In this document: positions 17,451 to 27,154 of the stretch, piece by piece
Layout: the number at the start of each line of letters is the position of its first letter
Position numbering within the stretch: the first letter of the stretch is position 1
Origin: Idiomarinaceae bacterium HL-53
Lineage (GTDB): Bacteria > Pseudomonadota > Gammaproteobacteria > Enterobacterales > Alteromonadaceae
NCBI GenBank assembly: GCA_001458075.1
Contig: LN899469.1
Coordinates: forward strand, 1,090,659 to 1,154,658
Direction of reading: 5' to 3'
DNA: 64,000 nt
Program-made: the position numbers and the translations under genes
The notes under the pieces: generated by a model
What the model saw: the letters and a program-made list of their open reading frames with translations, nothing else
The model's database searches: none
Told to the model about the DNA's origin: nothing

Positions 17451-20400
17451 ATGGCTCAATTGCAACGTATTATTCTTATTCACACTCATTTGCCGGGCGT
17501 TGTTGAACTCAATATCGACGGCCATGCCAATATTTGTGGTACCAATGCTTCGGGGAAGACGACCTTGCAGCGGCTCATTCCCGTTTTTTACGGGGAGCAG
17601 CCGAATCGTGTAGTACCCCGTACACGCAAGAAGTTTGATGAGTTTTATCTGCCTTACGACAATAGCTACCTTGTGTATGAGTACACGAACGGCCACGATC
17701 AAATGTGCCAAGTCGTGCTCACTCGAAAATCGGATGGGGGGGTTGAGTACCGGTTTGTTCCTGCTCCTTATGCGCCTGAGCAATTGTTAGTCGAGAGCAA
17801 GAAGGGGGCGCAAGGCGTTTCTCAAGCCGACTGGTTGCTGCGCTTGCAAGAGGCAAATGTAAAACCAAGTCAGAAGATTACCGCTACAAGCGAGTATCGC
17901 GCGATTATTCAAAATGATGTGTCGATGATGCGAGGGCAAAATCGAGACAACTTGCGCATGCGTCAAAATGCGGCGCGCTTTGGTCTTTGTAAAAGTCCTC
18001 AAAATTTGAGGCATATTGAAAAGCTCGTTAGTGCGGTACATGCTAAAGAGGGCAAAATGGATACGTTGCGCACCATGCTTGCAACGATCCTGGAAGAAGA
18101 GGGGAACCATCGACCAACTCAGCCTATGAAGGCTGCGAAAATAAGGCATTGGCTACAACAAATGCGCCTTTATCATGGGCTTGAAACTCTTGAAAAACAA
18201 TACACAGACGTAGGGCATTGGGTAAAAGAAACACAGCAATCGCTCGCCACCTTATGGCAGTTAAAGCCGTTGTTAGAAAAAGACGCTATGACGTTGAAGC
18301 AGCGACTTGCGGACACGAGTGAGGAGCTCGCGAAGCTCGAAGACCAAAGGCGCGCTGAAAAGGCTCAGTATGATGAGCAACGTGACGCACTTCGTGATCG
18401 GAAAATCAGCGTTGAAAAGTCACATGCTTTTACTACGCAATGGCTCGATCGTAACCAAGCACAATATGATACCTATGTGGACCAAGATTTCGCGCGTATC
18501 GCGCGAGACTATGAAGCGCTTCCTATATTACGTGAACAGCTTTTAGAGACCAGTGAGAGTTATCAAGTACTGCTCGAAGCTCACTCGAGCCAACGCCAAG
18601 CCATAGACCAACAAAAACTCAAGCTACGTGAGTCGCTCGATAGAGTTTTAAAACGTAACCAAGAAAAACTGCGAACGGTTGAGGCCGAGCAAAGAAGAGC
18701 ACGAGAGACTTTTGAGGCAGAACAAGATCACCGGAAACAGAGTTTTGAGGCAGAACAACAGGCTTTAAGTGAGCGCTTCCAACAGGAACTCAATGCACTT
18801 CATGAACAATATACAAGGTTAAAAATTGCTGCCGAGCAACAAGGGTTTACTGCCGACGAACAAGCGCAATTATCACAAGTTGAGCATCGAATTGAATCGG
18901 CTCAGAGCCACCTAGACAGCGCTTTAGACATTCTGGAGACGGCACGTGTTGAAGTACAAAAAGCGATGCAAACGCAAACTCAGGCCGACGATTCATTAAC
19001 GAGTGTGCGCAAAGAGTTTCACCGACTTGAGCAACAAGAACAACAACTCCTCAAGCTGCTACAACCGGATGAGCGCAGCTTGAGGTTTTTCTTAAATAGC
19101 CACGTTGAGAATTGGCAAGAAACCTTGGGAAAAGTGATTGCGGAGCCTTTGCTCGCTAGAACCGACTTACAACCAACCCTCGCTGAAAAAAGTAGCAGCA
19201 TTTTTGGGGTTAATTTAGATACTTCAGCGCTTGAAGTGCAAAGTTTTGCGGCGGCGGAAGCTGAGATTAAAGCGGAGTTAGAGCGTGTAATGGCTGAACG
19301 CAAATCGGCTGCACAGGAAGTGAAAGCAAACGAGCAAATACTGGCAAAAGCGCACGACACCTATAAAGAGAAACAAACTCTTCAAGCACAGGCTCAGCAA
19401 CAAGTTCGGAAGTTAGAGCAGGAGCGTGGCTATGCGAAAGAGGCCAAACAGCGACTCATGCAAAACCTTGAGCAAGGCTTACGAGAGCGAAGCGATCAAG
19501 CAAAAAGTGAAGCACTGAAGTTAGAGAAGAAACTTGCCAAAGTAAAGGTGGCAAATGCGGAAGAGCTCAAAATTCGCAAACATGAATTTGAGTCTCAACT
19601 CTTGGAGCTCAAGGCAGACGCGCAGGAGCGTTTTGCGGAGTTCGATGAAAAACGTTCACAACTTGAGCAGCAGGTAAATGAAAAGCGCGCGCAGGTTGAA
19701 GAGCAGGTACAAGCGCTCGAAGTGGAATTTGACGAAACATTGGCTGCGCAAGGCATTGATAAAGCAAAACTGACCCACTTGAAAGCAGAGAAAGAGCGCC
19801 TTGAAGGTTCCATTCGGGAGTTGGAACTGCAACAAGACGCGCTGCATCAATATCGTCGCTTTATGAGTGAGGAATATTCGGTGCAGCGGCCCGAAATGCT
19901 TGAGCAGGAGCGCAATGAACAGCAAGAATTACGCAGCGTGGAGCGAGAGCTTGAGGCACTTGAGAGCCATTGGCGCACTGTGCAAACCGAGATTGAAGGC
20001 AAAAGCGGAAAGCATAGAGAAACACAGAAGCAGGCTCAAGTTGCGTTAACAAGTGTGAGTCCTTTTATTGACCAACTCGAGCAGCTGCCGGTAGCGGAAT
20101 ATCCCGCCGAAGCAACGTTCGCTGCAACCGATATTGATGAGCGTATTCAGCGTTGCTCAGAGGCCTTAGCACATAGAAAGAAGGCCGAGGGGCGGTTAAA
20201 AACGCAATTGGAACAGTTTGAAAGTGCGTTGCGCAAAGACGCGACCCCAGACTTTTTGGAAACCATGGAACAGCAATTAGGCTATCGTGATGGTCTTACC
20301 TTGCCACAAGACACCTATCAAACGCTCGGTGGGCTAATGACGTTGTTGCAGGATAGGCAAAGCCAGGTTGTTGAGCAGGGGCTAACCATTGGCAATGCAT

Positions 20401-21116
20401 TACTTAATTTCTTCTCAATCTTTGATGATATTAACAAGCGTGTTGGGCATTTTAGTAAGCGTTTAAGCGAGGTGGTCAGTGACGACTTGAGCCTTGATGA
20501 AATTGAAAAGTCTGAGGTTCGCATTACGTCGACTATTGATGAACTTGGCTTTTGGGAGCCGTTGAAAAAATGTGCGAAACATATTGTGCGCTGGCGTGAA
20601 TCCGGCGAAAGTTTGCCAAGCAGCGAATATATGGAAAGCTTAGGGGAAGTGGCTGAAATGTTGCGCGCAGATCAAGACTACGCACTCGAATCGCTGCTGC
20701 GTATTGAGCTGCATTTGCGCGAGGCGGGCGCAGATCTTGTCATTCGTAACGATCGTCAGCTGATGGAGTCTTCAAGCCACGGTATGGCCTACCTTATTTT
20801 ATGTAAGTTTCTCCTCGCATTTACCCGCTTGCTACGGGGCGATGCGGATACGCAAATTCATTGGCCAATCGATGAGATTGGCACTTTGGCCTACCATAAT
20901 GTCGAAAAGTTGTTCCTAGCTTGCGATAAAAATCAGATTCATATTGTCGGCGCATTCCCGAACCCCGAGTCTGATGTGCTCTTACTCTTCAAGCATCGTT
21001 ATTTAATTGAAGTGAATGCTGAGAAGCCGAGTGAGCGCAAATTGAAGCGCATTGAGCCGCGCGTTTCAGAGTTGACGAAGCGCTTACAAGCAGCGCGTGC
21101 GGAGGTGAGTGCATGA
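17451..21116 (+). CDS. SMC-type ATPase of a condensin-like (Mks/Muk-like) complex
   Basis: The product has 1221 residues in the classical SMC layout. The N-terminal head has Walker A GTNASGKTT (residues 30-38). Two very long Glu/Gln/Arg/Lys-rich coiled coils flank a short non-coiled, hinge-like region (about 540-610: LRFFLNSHVENW...). The C-terminal head has a signature-like SSHGMAYLILCK (about 1106-1117) and Walker B with catalytic Glu in IHWPIDEIGT (Asp1141, Glu1142). Size and ends fit the DUF3584 (PF12128) group of SMC-like ATPases; canonical Smc and MukB differ in their head motifs. The next two genes overlap in frame and look like MukE/MksE and MukF/MksF partners, so it probably folds or organises DNA. 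Confidence 0.82.
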   Translation: MAQLQRIILIHTHLPGVVELNIDGHANICGTNASGKTTLQRLIPVFYGEQPNRVVPRTRKKFDEFYLPYDNSYLVYEYTNGHDQMCQVVLTRKSDGGVEYRFVPAPYAPEQLLVESKKGAQGVSQADWLLRLQEANVKPSQKITATSEYRAIIQNDVSMMRGQNRDNLRMRQNAARFGLCKSPQNLRHIEKLVSAVHAKEGKMDTLRTMLATILEEEGNHRPTQPMKAAKIRHWLQQMRLYHGLETLEKQYTDVGHWVKETQQSLATLWQLKPLLEKDAMTLKQRLADTSEELAKLEDQRRAEKAQYDEQRDALRDRKISVEKSHAFTTQWLDRNQAQYDTYVDQDFARIARDYEALPILREQLLETSESYQVLLEAHSSQRQAIDQQKLKLRESLDRVLKRNQEKLRTVEAEQRRARETFEAEQDHRKQSFEAEQQALSERFQQELNALHEQYTRLKIAAEQQGFTADEQAQLSQVEHRIESAQSHLDSALDILETARVEVQKAMQTQTQADDSLTSVRKEFHRLEQQEQQLLKLLQPDERSLRFFLNSHVENWQETLGKVIAEPLLARTDLQPTLAEKSSSIFGVNLDTSALEVQSFAAAEAEIKAELERVMAERKSAAQEVKANEQILAKAHDTYKEKQTLQAQAQQQVRKLEQERGYAKEAKQRLMQNLEQGLRERSDQAKSEALKLEKKLAKVKVANAEELKIRKHEFESQLLELKADAQERFAEFDEKRSQLEQQVNEKRAQVEEQVQALEVEFDETLAAQGIDKAKLTHLKAEKERLEGSIRELELQQDALHQYRRFMSEEYSVQRPEMLEQERNEQQELRSVERELEALESHWRTVQTEIEGKSGKHRETQKQAQVALTSVSPFIDQLEQLPVAEYPAEATFAATDIDERIQRCSEALAHRKKAEGRLKTQLEQFESALRKDATPDFLETMEQQLGYRDGLTLPQDTYQTLGGLMTLLQDRQSQVVEQGLTIGNALLNFFSIFDDINKRVGHFSKRLSEVVSDDLSLDEIEKSEVRITSTIDELGFWEPLKKCAKHIVRWRESGESLPSSEYMESLGEVAEMLRADQDYALESLLRIELHLREAGADLVIRNDRQLMESSSHGMAYLILCKFLLAFTRLLRGDADTQIHWPIDEIGTLAYHNVEKLFLACDKNQIHIVGAFPNPESDVLLLFKHRYLIEVNAEKPSERKLKRIEPRVSELTKRLQAARAEVSA

Positions 21117-21736
21117 TGCCCTATGGTGCGCTGGTAGAGCAGTTGTTAGCGGGTCAGTTTATATGCGAAGTGACCGCGCCGGAAGCATTTCAAAAACTTG
21201 CAAATGAAGAAGTGCGTGAAGTCATTGACACGTATTTGGCGCCGCTCAATCGTCGTATTGCTCAGAGCCAAGATGGTTCGGTTTTCTTTTTAGCTTGGAA
21301 TCATTTACATAACGAGGTGAGAGAGCAGCTGAAGCAGCAGTTTTCGCAAACAATGAATGCACTGCTCCCGTTGCTCGACTGGATGCAAATTGTACAAGAA
21401 GCTTTAGGTAAGGACAGTACTATTGCGCCAGGCGATACGATTAAATTCCACGAGTTCGTGCAGAAAACAGAAGACCACCAAGGTTTGCGTCAACGGTTCT
21501 CGCAATTGGCGTCCGATCGCTTTTTTAACTCACAAGCCGACAACCTCGATGCGCAGATGAAAACCGTGTTTAAACGGTTGAAAGAACATGGCTATCTTAT
21601 CCAACCTCATGCAGAACGGCAGTACTTTGTCGCGACCGGCAAAGTTGAGTACCTAATTGAGCTGATTCGCTTTATACGAGACGAGGAAAACTTGCCAGTA
21701 GAAGAATCGGCGAAGCAAGAGGAGCTTTGGTCGTGA
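21113..21736 (+). CDS. Condensin-like subunit E (MukE/MksE-like)
   Basis: The product has 207 residues and overlaps the SMC gene by ATGA. It is a soluble, mostly helical protein. The middle (FHEFVQKTEDHQGLRQRFSQLASDRFFN) and the C-terminal half (MKTVFKRLKEHGYLIQPHAERQYFVATGKVEYLIELIRFIRDEE) look like winged-helix units of MukE/MksE-type proteins. Assignment rests on size, fold-like pattern and its place between an SMC ATPase and a larger helical subunit; sequence identity to named families is not visible by eye. Confidence 0.62.
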   Translation: MMPYGALVEQLLAGQFICEVTAPEAFQKLANEEVREVIDTYLAPLNRRIAQSQDGSVFFLAWNHLHNEVREQLKQQFSQTMNALLPLLDWMQIVQEALGKDSTIAPGDTIKFHEFVQKTEDHQGLRQRFSQLASDRFFNSQADNLDAQMKTVFKRLKEHGYLIQPHAERQYFVATGKVEYLIELIRFIRDEENLPVEESAKQEELWS

Positions 21737-22977
21737 GTGAGGGCGTTCAACAGCTGCGTATGGTGGAACTCGGCGCCGAGCGGTTGAAGCTCTTAGGTAA
21801 CTACGCCGAACCATTAATGCGCGCCTACACGCAAGGTGAGTTTGATGAAACCGCTGTAGGTGAACGCGTTCTGCAAAAGCTGATTCAGGCCAGAATTCTT
21901 TGGCGCCCCGATGAAAACCTAGGGCTCAAACTGCGCCCACAAGTGACGCACATGATCGCCAGCATGATTGCAGACGAAAACCGTCGGCAAACTCATACTG
22001 AAATAAGTGGTGAATTGGACCGCATCGAAGCTACCGTTGCGAGCTATAAAGAGGCTCAGCATAAAGGCAATTTCAGTTATGCTGATTTGCAGTTGCAAAC
22101 ACTTACAGAAGTAATTTATGACCTTGCCGGGCAATTCGAAGAGGCCATCGACAGCTTGTGGCAACGGCTAAACTCCCACTTTGGCTTTGTTGCGAACCTC
22201 AACGATAAGATTCGGGAAAACGAGCGTGCGCAAAAACAAATTCGCCGCTTACTTGAAGGGCTCGAGATCATAAAGCTTAGCGAGATGATTGAGCTTGCTG
22301 GAACGAGTTCCGAATTGCGTAAATTGCTTGTTGTTTACTTACAACAGCAACTCACGGTGCATCACGGTAGTTTGCTTGTGGTGCAAGAGCGGATGACCGA
22401 ACTTCTCACTCGGTTCAGAGAGCAACAAGCACGCTCTCTATTGGTGAGTAACATGGCTGCGTATTTGCGACAGCATCCAGAGTTTACGCCGGGTGACTAC
22501 GCTTGGCGTACGGTTGTGCCGAGTCTTGTAAACCAATCGTCACCGTTAATTCCCGCGGTTTCAATTGCGTTTGAGCGAGCCCAAGATCAAGAGCCGCTCG
22601 CTGAAATGGTGGCACAGATCCCGCGGCGAGACGCGATTAGAAAATCCTCCGAGCAGAGTTCACAGCCGGTGAAGATAACCCATGGTGAAGACGCGCAACT
22701 CATCGCGCGCCAAGCTCAACTGCGGCAAGGCGTGGAGGCTTATTTCGTGGCCGCTCTCTCAAGTCGGGATGGTGAAGCGCTAAGCGCACTCGACTACGCT
22801 CATGAGCAGAAATTAAGCTGGGATCCGGAGATTTGGCTATTCCAAGTTATTGCTGAATACCAAGGCCTAGCGGCTAACGAAAGGCCTTTCTTTCAGCTCA
22901 CCTACCAAGAGCGCCCCGTCTCTTACTTCAACCAATTGCAGCTCGTACAAGACATCGAACTCAAATATTTGGGCTAG
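21733..22977 (+). CDS. Condensin-like subunit F (kleisin, MukF/MksF-like)
   Basis: The product has about 414 residues from GTG 21733, which overlaps the previous stop as GTGA and has GAGGAG eight bases upstream; an in-frame TTG at 21727 is too close to that site. It is almost entirely helical, with an N-terminal winged-helix-like part (about 10-95) and a long helical bundle (about 100-240), as kleisins of the MukF/MksF type have. It should bridge the ATPase heads. The gene order ATPase-E-F is the reverse of the F-E-B order known for Pseudomonas mks. No MksG/JetD-like nuclease follows; the next gene is convergent. Confidence 0.62.
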   Translation: MSEGVQQLRMVELGAERLKLLGNYAEPLMRAYTQGEFDETAVGERVLQKLIQARILWRPDENLGLKLRPQVTHMIASMIADENRRQTHTEISGELDRIEATVASYKEAQHKGNFSYADLQLQTLTEVIYDLAGQFEEAIDSLWQRLNSHFGFVANLNDKIRENERAQKQIRRLLEGLEIIKLSEMIELAGTSSELRKLLVVYLQQQLTVHHGSLLVVQERMTELLTRFREQQARSLLVSNMAAYLRQHPEFTPGDYAWRTVVPSLVNQSSPLIPAVSIAFERAQDQEPLAEMVAQIPRRDAIRKSSEQSSQPVKITHGEDAQLIARQAQLRQGVEAYFVAALSSRDGEALSALDYAHEQKLSWDPEIWLFQVIAEYQGLAANERPFFQLTYQERPVSYFNQLQLVQDIELKYLG

Positions 22978-23022
22978 CAATGCATGGACAATCGCTCTCA
23001 ACAAGCAAAGCAAGGAGTGCCT

Positions 23023-24555
23023 TTACTGCTCATCGAGACGCTTACCTAGCGTGCCTTGATGTTGTTTAATAAAGGCTTGGAGCTGATCGATTGTAAGTGG
23101 CGGTGACATTAAGAAACCTTGTAGTTCTGTGCAGCCATTTTCGCGGAGCAGCAAGGCTTGTTCGGTCGTTTCTACTCCTTCTGCAACGGTACGCAATTTG
23201 AGGGATTGCGTCATTGCGAGGATAGCTTTCACGAGCTGTAAATCATCGGCGCTCTCTGTCATTTCTCGGGTAAACGAGCTATCGATTTTGAGCTCTTGAA
23301 CTGGGAGTTTGCGCAGCACACCAAGCGATGAATAACCGGTGCCAAAATCGTCGATTGAAAGCTGAATTCCTTTTGCTCGCAGTTTTTCAAGAATCGGCAA
23401 CGCGATCTCGAGGTTTTCCATCACTGCTGTTTCAGTAATTTCGAGCTGAATGACCGACCAATTTTCCTCTAACGAGGCAAAGCGCTCAAAGAATAATTCA
23501 GCGCCTTGTCTGCTGGCCAGATCGCGGGCTGAAATATTGATTGATAACCTAGGAATCGCTTTATCTCGACCCAAAAGTCCACATTGAGTCAGTTCTTGAA
23601 TCGATTTTCGACACACAAAATCTGTGATGGGTTGAATAAGCCCCGCTTGTTCAGCAAGCGGAATAAAAATGTCGGGACGGATATTACTCTTTTCTGGTCG
23701 TAACCATCTAACTAATACTTCAACGCCGGTAATACGTTTTGATTGCGTGTCAAACTGAGGTTGGTATACCAACGAAAGTTCTTGTTTCGCAATCGCCTCA
23801 CGCAAATCTGCGAGCATTTCTAAACGGGTTTGAGCTTCTTCGCCATAAGAGCGGTTGTAAACTCGTATTTCACCGAGTCCCAATTGTTTAGCTTCTTCTA
23901 ACGCCAGCGTGCTCGCTGCCAGTAAGCTTTTCAATGCATCGGCATCGTCAGGAAAGGTAGCAATACCTACTCGTGCGGAAACAAGCAACCCTGGCGAACC
24001 TGGCGCTCTGAGCTGCATCAATTGTTGTTGAATACTCTCGACTGTATTAAACGCTTCGCATTGATTTTCATTAGTAATAGCAACCCCAAACTCATCACCT
24101 GCTAAACGCCCAATGAGACTGCCAATTTTAAATTCGGCTTTTAATGTCTCCGCAACTTGTTGCAACAAAAGATCACCCACTTGTTGCCCCGAAGTATTGT
24201 TTATCTGCCGAAAGTTATCTAGGTTTATAAGGAGTAGCGTGACGGTTGATTTTTGTAAGGTTGCAACACTGAGGGCCCGTTCTAGCTCACGACGAAACAT
24301 ATGCCGATTGAGCAAACCGGTGAGAGAGTCACGTTCCGTAAGATTGCGCTGATATTTTAAGCTGCCTAACGACAAGAAGAAAAACATAACACCGGTAACG
24401 AGAACGTAAAACCAACCTTTGTAGGTTTGAATTTTAGATAACGCGTTCAAGTCGTCTACAATGCTTTCAACGGCACGGTCGGAGAATATAATCCAAAGTA
24501 TTCCAAAGACCATGTAGATCAGAGTTATGCGTAGCGCACTTCGAAACGGTGACAT
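23023..24555 (-). CDS. Membrane GGDEF-EAL cyclic-di-GMP protein
   Basis: The product has 510 residues: two N-terminal membrane segments (about 7-27 and 48-66), a GGDEF domain (about 75-240) and an EAL domain (about 255-500). The GGDEF site reads AGDEF (in RLAGDEFGV) and has no RxxD inhibitory site, so cyclase activity is possible but uncertain. In the EAL domain the first motif is EVL (GVEVLVRW), which keeps the catalytic Glu; the DDFGTGYSS, KIDSSF and VAEGVET motifs are intact, so it probably hydrolyses cyclic-di-GMP. It lies after the chemoreceptor gene but a terminator separates them. Confidence 0.88.
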   Translation of the reverse strand: MSPFRSALRITLIYMVFGILWIIFSDRAVESIVDDLNALSKIQTYKGWFYVLVTGVMFFFLSLGSLKYQRNLTERDSLTGLLNRHMFRRELERALSVATLQKSTVTLLLINLDNFRQINNTSGQQVGDLLLQQVAETLKAEFKIGSLIGRLAGDEFGVAITNENQCEAFNTVESIQQQLMQLRAPGSPGLLVSARVGIATFPDDADALKSLLAASTLALEEAKQLGLGEIRVYNRSYGEEAQTRLEMLADLREAIAKQELSLVYQPQFDTQSKRITGVEVLVRWLRPEKSNIRPDIFIPLAEQAGLIQPITDFVCRKSIQELTQCGLLGRDKAIPRLSINISARDLASRQGAELFFERFASLEENWSVIQLEITETAVMENLEIALPILEKLRAKGIQLSIDDFGTGYSSLGVLRKLPVQELKIDSSFTREMTESADDLQLVKAILAMTQSLKLRTVAEGVETTEQALLLRENGCTELQGFLMSPPLTIDQLQAFIKQHQGTLGKRLDEQ

Positions 24556-24685
24556 GGCAATCCTTGGTTTCTTATATCTCTTCGGAGGTAGTCTAAATGA
24601 CCTCTGTGTTTATGCGCAATAAACAAGAGTAAAACAAAGTTAAGGAATAGCACCGAAATGGTAGAAAAGCGAGTGATAAGAAAAA

Positions 24686-24705
24686 AGGCGCAACAATATG
24701 CGCCT
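24686..24705 (-). terminator. Rho-independent terminator after the chemoreceptor gene
   Basis: On the minus strand AGGCGCA, a six-base loop and TGCGCCT are followed by six T (24686-24681). It lies 12 bases past the chemoreceptor stop. Confidence 0.8.
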
Positions 24706-24717
24706 CTAACGAAGAAG

Positions 24718-26358
24718 TTACGCGTCAACACGGAAGCGTCGTACTCTCTTTTGCAAGCCAGTAGCGAGTTCACTTAAATCTTGACTAGCGCCACCAACTT
24801 GGCGGGTACCAGCGGAAGCAATGGTTGCTTTGTCGGTAATGCCAGAGAAGTTACTATTGATCTCCTCCGCAACTGTAGATTGCTCCTCTGCAGCGGTTGC
24901 TATCTGTGCGTTCATGTCATTGAGCTTGGTCACTAACTCATTGATTGATTGAAGCGCCTCGCCTGCGCGTTGTGCTTGCTCAACGCTCTCGCTCGTTTGC
25001 GTTTGGCCTCGCTGCATGGTTGCCGCCGCGTTAGCTGCGCCTTGCTGCATGGTTTCAATCAGTTTTTGAATTTCACGAGTAGAATCTTGTGTTCTCGTTG
25101 CCAGCCCTCTAACTTCATCTGCAACAACTGCAAACCCTCGCCCGTGTTCACCGGCTCTTGCGGCTTCAATTGCCGCGTTGAGGGCAAGTAAATTTGTTTG
25201 GTCTGCAATTTCTTCAATCACCGAGATAACAGTACCAATAGAGCGACTATTCTCTGTGAGTTCTGCCATTGCTTCTGCAGCATCTTTAACAGCAATGGCC
25301 AACTCATTGATCGAGGCTTGTGAACGATTCACCTCATTCTGGCCCTTGGCAAATTCGGCTTGTGCCGACTCTGCAACCTGAGCCGCTTCTACCGTATGGC
25401 GAGCGACTTCATCAACGGTACTCGACATTTGATTGATCGCAGACGCGCCCATTTCTGTAAGACTTTGCTGTTCTTCTGCTGCTCGTGAATTGTCTTTCGC
25501 CGTTTGCGATAACTGTGTTGATGCCGCGGCAAGTTCATCTGCGGCTTCTGACATTTCGCGAATCATAAGATTTAAGTCTTTCGATAGTTTCGCAACCGAG
25601 GCCATGATACTTTTCTTGTGTTTGGTTGTGACATCAACCGTTAGATCGCCCGCAGCGATTCGGTTGATAAGCTCTGCTGCTTCCTCTGGCTCACCCCCGA
25701 TCGTTTTCGTTAAACGGCGTACAATGCGAAGCGCGATGACCACACCGACACCTGTCGCGATTAAAGTCACTAAAATCATCAGCGCAGTGAAACCGCCAGT
25801 AGACAATCGAACTTCTTCGATTTGGCCGCTAATACTCTCCTCCTGCACGTCGATCAATGCGTTAATGCGATTCAACCAAGTTGTATACGCGGGAGAAACC
25901 GACTCAAGTAAGAATAGGCGAGCTTCGTTTCGACTCTGGTTATTGAGAATTTCAGTTAACTCATCTGTCAGGGAGAGTGTTTCGCGCTCAATTTCTTGAA
26001 TTGCTTGATAGAGTTCACGCTCACGCGCGGTGGGCTGACGAAGGTTCGCATACGAGTCGTTGAGATCGCGCGCAGCCTCTTCATAGAAACTCTCTAATCG
26101 TTCGATGTCTTGGTAATGCGCTCTGCGCTCTGACAGATCCTCTGTGAGCACTGCATCGCGGATTGCAATAGCACGGTCGTGCACACTGCCGCGAAAATTA
26201 ATCGCATAGCGCTGCTCGGCACTCTCTACATCGGAAACCTGAGCTAACTTTCGGTCGGTCATCGCCACGTTGATAATACCAACGAGCGTGGTTGCAACCA
26301 TGAGACCTAAAACAATGCCGAAGCCGACATAAAGCCGAGTTGCTATGTGCATAAGCAC
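24718..26358 (-). CDS. Methyl-accepting chemotaxis protein
   Basis: The product has 546 residues. Membrane segment 1 (about 9-30), a helical periplasmic ligand domain of the four-helix-bundle type (about 31-188), membrane segment 2 (about 189-212), HAMP (about 213-268) and a signalling domain with the conserved hairpin tip [34 protein letters not shown] written here in part as [14 protein letters not shown]. The C-terminus ends RRFRVDA with no CheR/CheB-binding pentapeptide. It signals to CheA; the ligand is unknown. Confidence 0.94.
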   Translation of the reverse strand: MLMHIATRLYVGFGIVLGLMVATTLVGIINVAMTDRKLAQVSDVESAEQRYAINFRGSVHDRAIAIRDAVLTEDLSERRAHYQDIERLESFYEEAARDLNDSYANLRQPTARERELYQAIQEIERETLSLTDELTEILNNQSRNEARLFLLESVSPAYTTWLNRINALIDVQEESISGQIEEVRLSTGGFTALMILVTLIATGVGVVIALRIVRRLTKTIGGEPEEAAELINRIAAGDLTVDVTTKHKKSIMASVAKLSKDLNLMIREMSEAADELAAASTQLSQTAKDNSRAAEEQQSLTEMGASAINQMSSTVDEVARHTVEAAQVAESAQAEFAKGQNEVNRSQASINELAIAVKDAAEAMAELTENSRSIGTVISVIEEIADQTNLLALNAAIEAARAGEHGRGFAVVADEVRGLATRTQDSTREIQKLIETMQQGAANAAATMQRGQTQTSESVEQAQRAGEALQSINELVTKLNDMNAQIATAAEEQSTVAEEINSNFSGITDKATIASAGTRQVGGASQDLSELATGLQKRVRRFRVDA

Positions 26359-26427
26359 TCCTGAATTTGAATTGAATTCTGTTTACGTAACTTTACAGCG
26401 GAATGGTTCACTTCCATGTGAACAAGT

Positions 26428-27039
26428 TTAAGCGGCGGCGAGAGCGTTGATTGCTTGCGTAGCTTGATCTAATGCAGAGGATTTCGCTTCTTCATTCAGA
26501 TTGAGACCTTCAGCACGGATAATGGTTACGTCGGTAATGCCAATAAAATTTAGCACGCCGGTAAGATAGCTTTCCTGATGTTCAAGTGCTGCGGCTGCAC
26601 CTTCTGAATAAATTCCACCTCGCGCCGACGCGATAATTGCCTTCTTACCCTTTAAAAAACCTTCTGGGCCATTCTCTGTGTATCGGAAAGTGCGGCCTGC
26701 TTGAGCAATTCGATCAATCCATGCTTTCAACTGCGACGGTACAGAGAAATTGTACATAGGGGCGCCAATTACAATGAGATCCGCAGCAAAAACTTCTTCT
26801 AACAACGCCTCGGTGAGCGCAATTTCAACCTGCTGGCGCTCACTACGCTGACTTTCTTCGGTAGACCCTGCGGTCAGAATTTCTGAGTCCAAATGTGCGA
26901 TAGGCTGCGCAACAACATCACGAGCTACGACTGCTGCGTCCGCATTGGTTTCTGTAAGCCTTGCAACGACTTTGTCGCTCAACTGACGGCTTACCGAATG
27001 TTCAGCAAAAAGTCCTGCATCTATTTTCAATATTTTCAT
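26428..27039 (-). CDS. azoR: FMN-dependent NADH:quinone/azo reductase AzoR
   Basis: The product has 203 residues, the length of E. coli AzoR. It is a flavodoxin-like enzyme that reduces quinones and azo compounds with two electrons, protecting against electrophile stress. Visible: APMYNFSVPSQLKAWIDRI (FMN-binding loop, about 95-113) and SARGGIYSEG (about 137-146). A ribosome site AGGG precedes the ATG. It is divergent from a LysR regulator, a common arrangement for azoR, so it is probably the target of that regulator. Confidence 0.93.
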   Translation of the reverse strand: MKILKIDAGLFAEHSVSRQLSDKVVARLTETNADAAVVARDVVAQPIAHLDSEILTAGSTEESQRSERQQVEIALTEALLEEVFAADLIVIGAPMYNFSVPSQLKAWIDRIAQAGRTFRYTENGPEGFLKGKKAIIASARGGIYSEGAAAALEHQESYLTGVLNFIGITDVTIIRAEGLNLNEEAKSSALDQATQAINALAAA

Positions 27040-27128
27040 TTTATAACCCTCTTGTGTATTGGTTTTTTCGATGCAAGTAGAATACTTTGTTCCAATTATT
27101 TGAGTAGGGGGTTAAAATGGAAAATATT

Positions 27129-27144
27129 GTTCCATATGTGGAAC
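27129..27144. promoter_or_regulatory. Palindromic operator candidate between azoR and the LysR gene
   Basis: GTTCCATATGTGGAAC has perfect six-base arms (GTTCCA / TGGAAC) and contains the T-N11-A pattern of LysR-type sites. A second GTTCCA half-site lies at 27089-27094. The palindrome ends just before the GGAGG ribosome site of the regulator gene, so binding there could also repress the regulator itself. Confidence 0.5.
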
Positions 27145-27154
27145 GGAGGTTGTT

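Noticed and set aside
17451-22977. Wadjet-type plasmid-defence system
   Set aside because: No JetD-like nuclease gene is next to the three genes and the gene order differs, so a chromosome-folding role is more likely.
25433-25999. Rightward open frame of 188 codons
   Set aside because: It is antisense to the chemoreceptor gene and reflects its codon bias.
26406-26423. GTTCAC-N6-GTGAAC hairpin after azoR as a terminator
   Set aside because: It has only six base pairs and no T run; it may be an operator-like repeat instead.
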